In this document: one piece after another, positions 35,027 through 36,411 of the stretch
How positions within the stretch are numbered: the stretch's first letter is position 1
Layout: each line of letters starts with the position of its first letter
Assembly: GCA_937138295.1 (NCBI GenBank)
Contig: CAKZOX010000018.1
Location: 1-36,411 of the forward strand
Origin: an uncultured Campylobacteraceae bacterium
Lineage (GTDB): Bacteria > Campylobacterota > Campylobacteria > Campylobacterales > Arcobacteraceae
Direction of reading: 5' to 3'
DNA length: 36,411 nucleotides
Notes under the pieces: model-generated
What the model was told of the DNA's origin: nothing
Database searches by the model: none
Seen by the model: only the letters and a program-made list of their open reading frames with translations
Program-made: the position numbers and the translations under genes

Positions 35027-36379
35027 ATGTTTTCTAACACGAAGAAACTTTTAGTTTCAATATCAACAGTAACAGCTTTAGCTTTAACAGGTTGTACTGT
35101 TTCAAATCAAACTACAACTCCAATTACTACAGAAAAAAATAAAACTATTTTAGAAAGCTATTCTTCAATAGCTTATGCAAATTATTTAGATGCATTAAAT
35201 GATGCAAAAAATTTAAATGAAGCTATAAATAGTTTTGCTAAAAATCCAAATGAAATTACACTTAGAACAGCTAAAGATGCTTGGCTTATATCAAGGGAGT
35301 CTTACGGTCAAACTGAAGCATTTAGACTTTCAAATGGACCAATTGATGCTGAAGAAGGTTGGGTTGCTGATACTTATGGAAGTTTTGAAGGTCAATTAAA
35401 CGCTTGGCCTTTAGATGAAAATATTATAGATTATACTATTGATGCATATGGAAATAAAACCAACGGAAATATCGTAGATACAATTGGAAAATTTAATCCA
35501 GGTGGAGAAGATTCTACGATTGTTGATGTTTCAGAAATTACAATTGAAGCTATTACAGCTTTAAATGAAAATGGTGGAGAAGCAAATGTTGCAACAGGAT
35601 ATCATGCTATAGAGTTTTTACTTTGGGGTCAAGATCAAGATTATTCAAACTTTTTAAAAGATGGAATTTCAAATGGTGCTATGAGTGCTGGTGCTAGACC
35701 ATTAAGTGATTTTACAAGTGATGTAAATGCACAAAGAAGGTTAGCGTTTTTAAAAACAGCAGCATCTAAAATAGTTAATGATTTAAAAGTAGTTAAAAGT
35801 GCTTGGGAAAATAAAGTAAATGGAAATGAAGGCTTATATAGAGCAGCTTTATTATCTAAATTAAGTGGAGAAAATGCCAATAAAAACATTGATGAAAAAG
35901 TTGCCTTAAAACAAATCATATCAGGACTTGGTGTATTTATAAAATCAGAATTAGCAAATGAAAGAATTGCTGTTGCTGTATTAACTCCAAGTGAAGAAGA
36001 TGAACACTCTTGTTTTTCAGATAATACTCACAGAGACATAGCAACAAATTATCAAGGTTTTAAAAATATTTTAACTTCAACTTACAATGGACAAAAATAT
36101 GGAGCTTCACTTCTAGATAAAGTAGATGCACAATCAAAAGAAAAAATTAAAAACTTGATGATTTCTATAGAAGAAAAAATTGCTAAGGTTGATGAAATAG
36201 CAAAAACAAAAGCACACTTTGATTATCAAATTAGACCTGATAGTGTACATGCTAAAAATATTGTAAAACTTAAAAATGAAATGAGAAAGTTAGGTGATAT
36301 GATGGTTGTCGTTGCTATTGCAAATGGTATAAGCTTAACAACTGATGATGTTACAGATGCTGAAGAAACTAAAATCTAG
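35027..36379 (+). CDS. imelysin-family (M75) iron-regulated lipoprotein
   Basis: A 450-residue lipoprotein with lipobox LALTGC (Cys23) and the imelysin signature GxHxxE as G191-Y-H193-A-I-E196, followed by FLLWGQD. The body is two long helical-bundle halves, typical of the imelysin/EfeO/IrpA-like family that takes part in periplasmic iron uptake (established knowledge); it is not a proven peptidase. The start has AAGGAA about 8 bases upstream. The Fur-like box and structured leader upstream fit iron-responsive control. Imelysin genes are often followed by a di-haem oxidoreductase and a second imelysin; the window ends 32 bases after the stop, so this cannot be checked here. Confidence 0.92.
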   Translation: MFSNTKKLLVSISTVTALALTGCTVSNQTTTPITTEKNKTILESYSSIAYANYLDALNDAKNLNEAINSFAKNPNEITLRTAKDAWLISRESYGQTEAFRLSNGPIDAEEGWVADTYGSFEGQLNAWPLDENIIDYTIDAYGNKTNGNIVDTIGKFNPGGEDSTIVDVSEITIEAITALNENGGEANVATGYHAIEFLLWGQDQDYSNFLKDGISNGAMSAGARPLSDFTSDVNAQRRLAFLKTAASKIVNDLKVVKSAWENKVNGNEGLYRAALLSKLSGENANKNIDEKVALKQIISGLGVFIKSELANERIAVAVLTPSEEDEHSCFSDNTHRDIATNYQGFKNILTSTYNGQKYGASLLDKVDAQSKEKIKNLMISIEEKIAKVDEIAKTKAHFDYQIRPDSVHAKNIVKLKNEMRKLGDMMVVVAIANGISLTTDDVTDAEETKI

Positions 36380-36411
36380 TTTTTTGATATTGAGTTGTGT
36401 ATTATTTTTTA

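Noticed and set aside
1..36411. CRISPR arrays, insertion sequences, prophage or integrase
   Set aside because: No regularly spaced repeats, transposase motifs, terminal repeats or phage genes were seen; the tRNA-Leu has no adjacent integrase or duplicated 3' end.

Overview
The window looks like chromosomal DNA of an Arcobacter-type member of the Campylobacterota. This is inferred from the very low GC content, the strongly A/T-biased codon use, the bamD-lon gene pair, a lone atpE far from the rest of the ATP synthase genes, and histidine kinases with the HQWRQPL/HQWKQPL H-box common in this group. I find 28 protein-coding genes and one tRNA. There is no rRNA, CRISPR array, insertion sequence or prophage, so this is a housekeeping region with many signalling genes.

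Layout. 1-4320 (+): outer-membrane assembly lipoprotein BamD, Lon protease, an unknown single-pass membrane protein and a rhomboid protease. 4376-7648 (+): a three-gene operon with a small protein, a tandem V4R-like protein and a soluble GAF/PAS histidine kinase, behind a promoter whose -10 hexamer sits inside a palindrome. 7700-9064: four small genes, including a receiver-like protein with Glu in place of the phospho-accepting Asp. 9147-12221: a Y-family polymerase and an MscS channel, convergent, sharing a terminator built from their last codons. 12284-16471 (+): a group 2-like [NiFe] hydrogenase whose small subunit is fused to an FAD/NAD(P)H oxidoreductase and a BFD-like [2Fe-2S] domain. 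16486-19905 (-): a hybrid sensor kinase with two PBPb domains and a PilJ/NarX-like module. 20011-23789 (-): the tesA-ybbA-ybbP type operon, with tRNA-Leu(GAG) upstream. 24017-29639 (-): a second PBPb hybrid kinase with an HPt domain, a GAF kinase and a receiver-PilZ protein. 29712-30704 (-): atpE and a small lipoprotein. 30809-33263 (-): twin receiver-PAS-coiled-coil proteins. 33364-36379 (+): an AsmA-like protein, then a Fur-box-like site and an imelysin-family lipoprotein.

How the genes fit together. Envelope biogenesis and quality control (BamD, Lon, rhomboid, AsmA-like, TesA/YbbAP, MscS) is mixed with energy metabolism (H2 oxidation, ATP synthase c ring) and environmental sensing. Eight of the 28 genes are two-component proteins, yet none has a recognisable DNA-binding output domain. 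Several receiver domains lack canonical residues, so much of the signalling probably runs through protein-protein contacts or c-di-GMP.

The best candidates for something under-described are the trimodular hydrogenase small subunit, the V4R/soluble-kinase operon, and the twin receiver-PAS-coiled-coil genes. Domain and family calls were made by reading motifs, without database searches.
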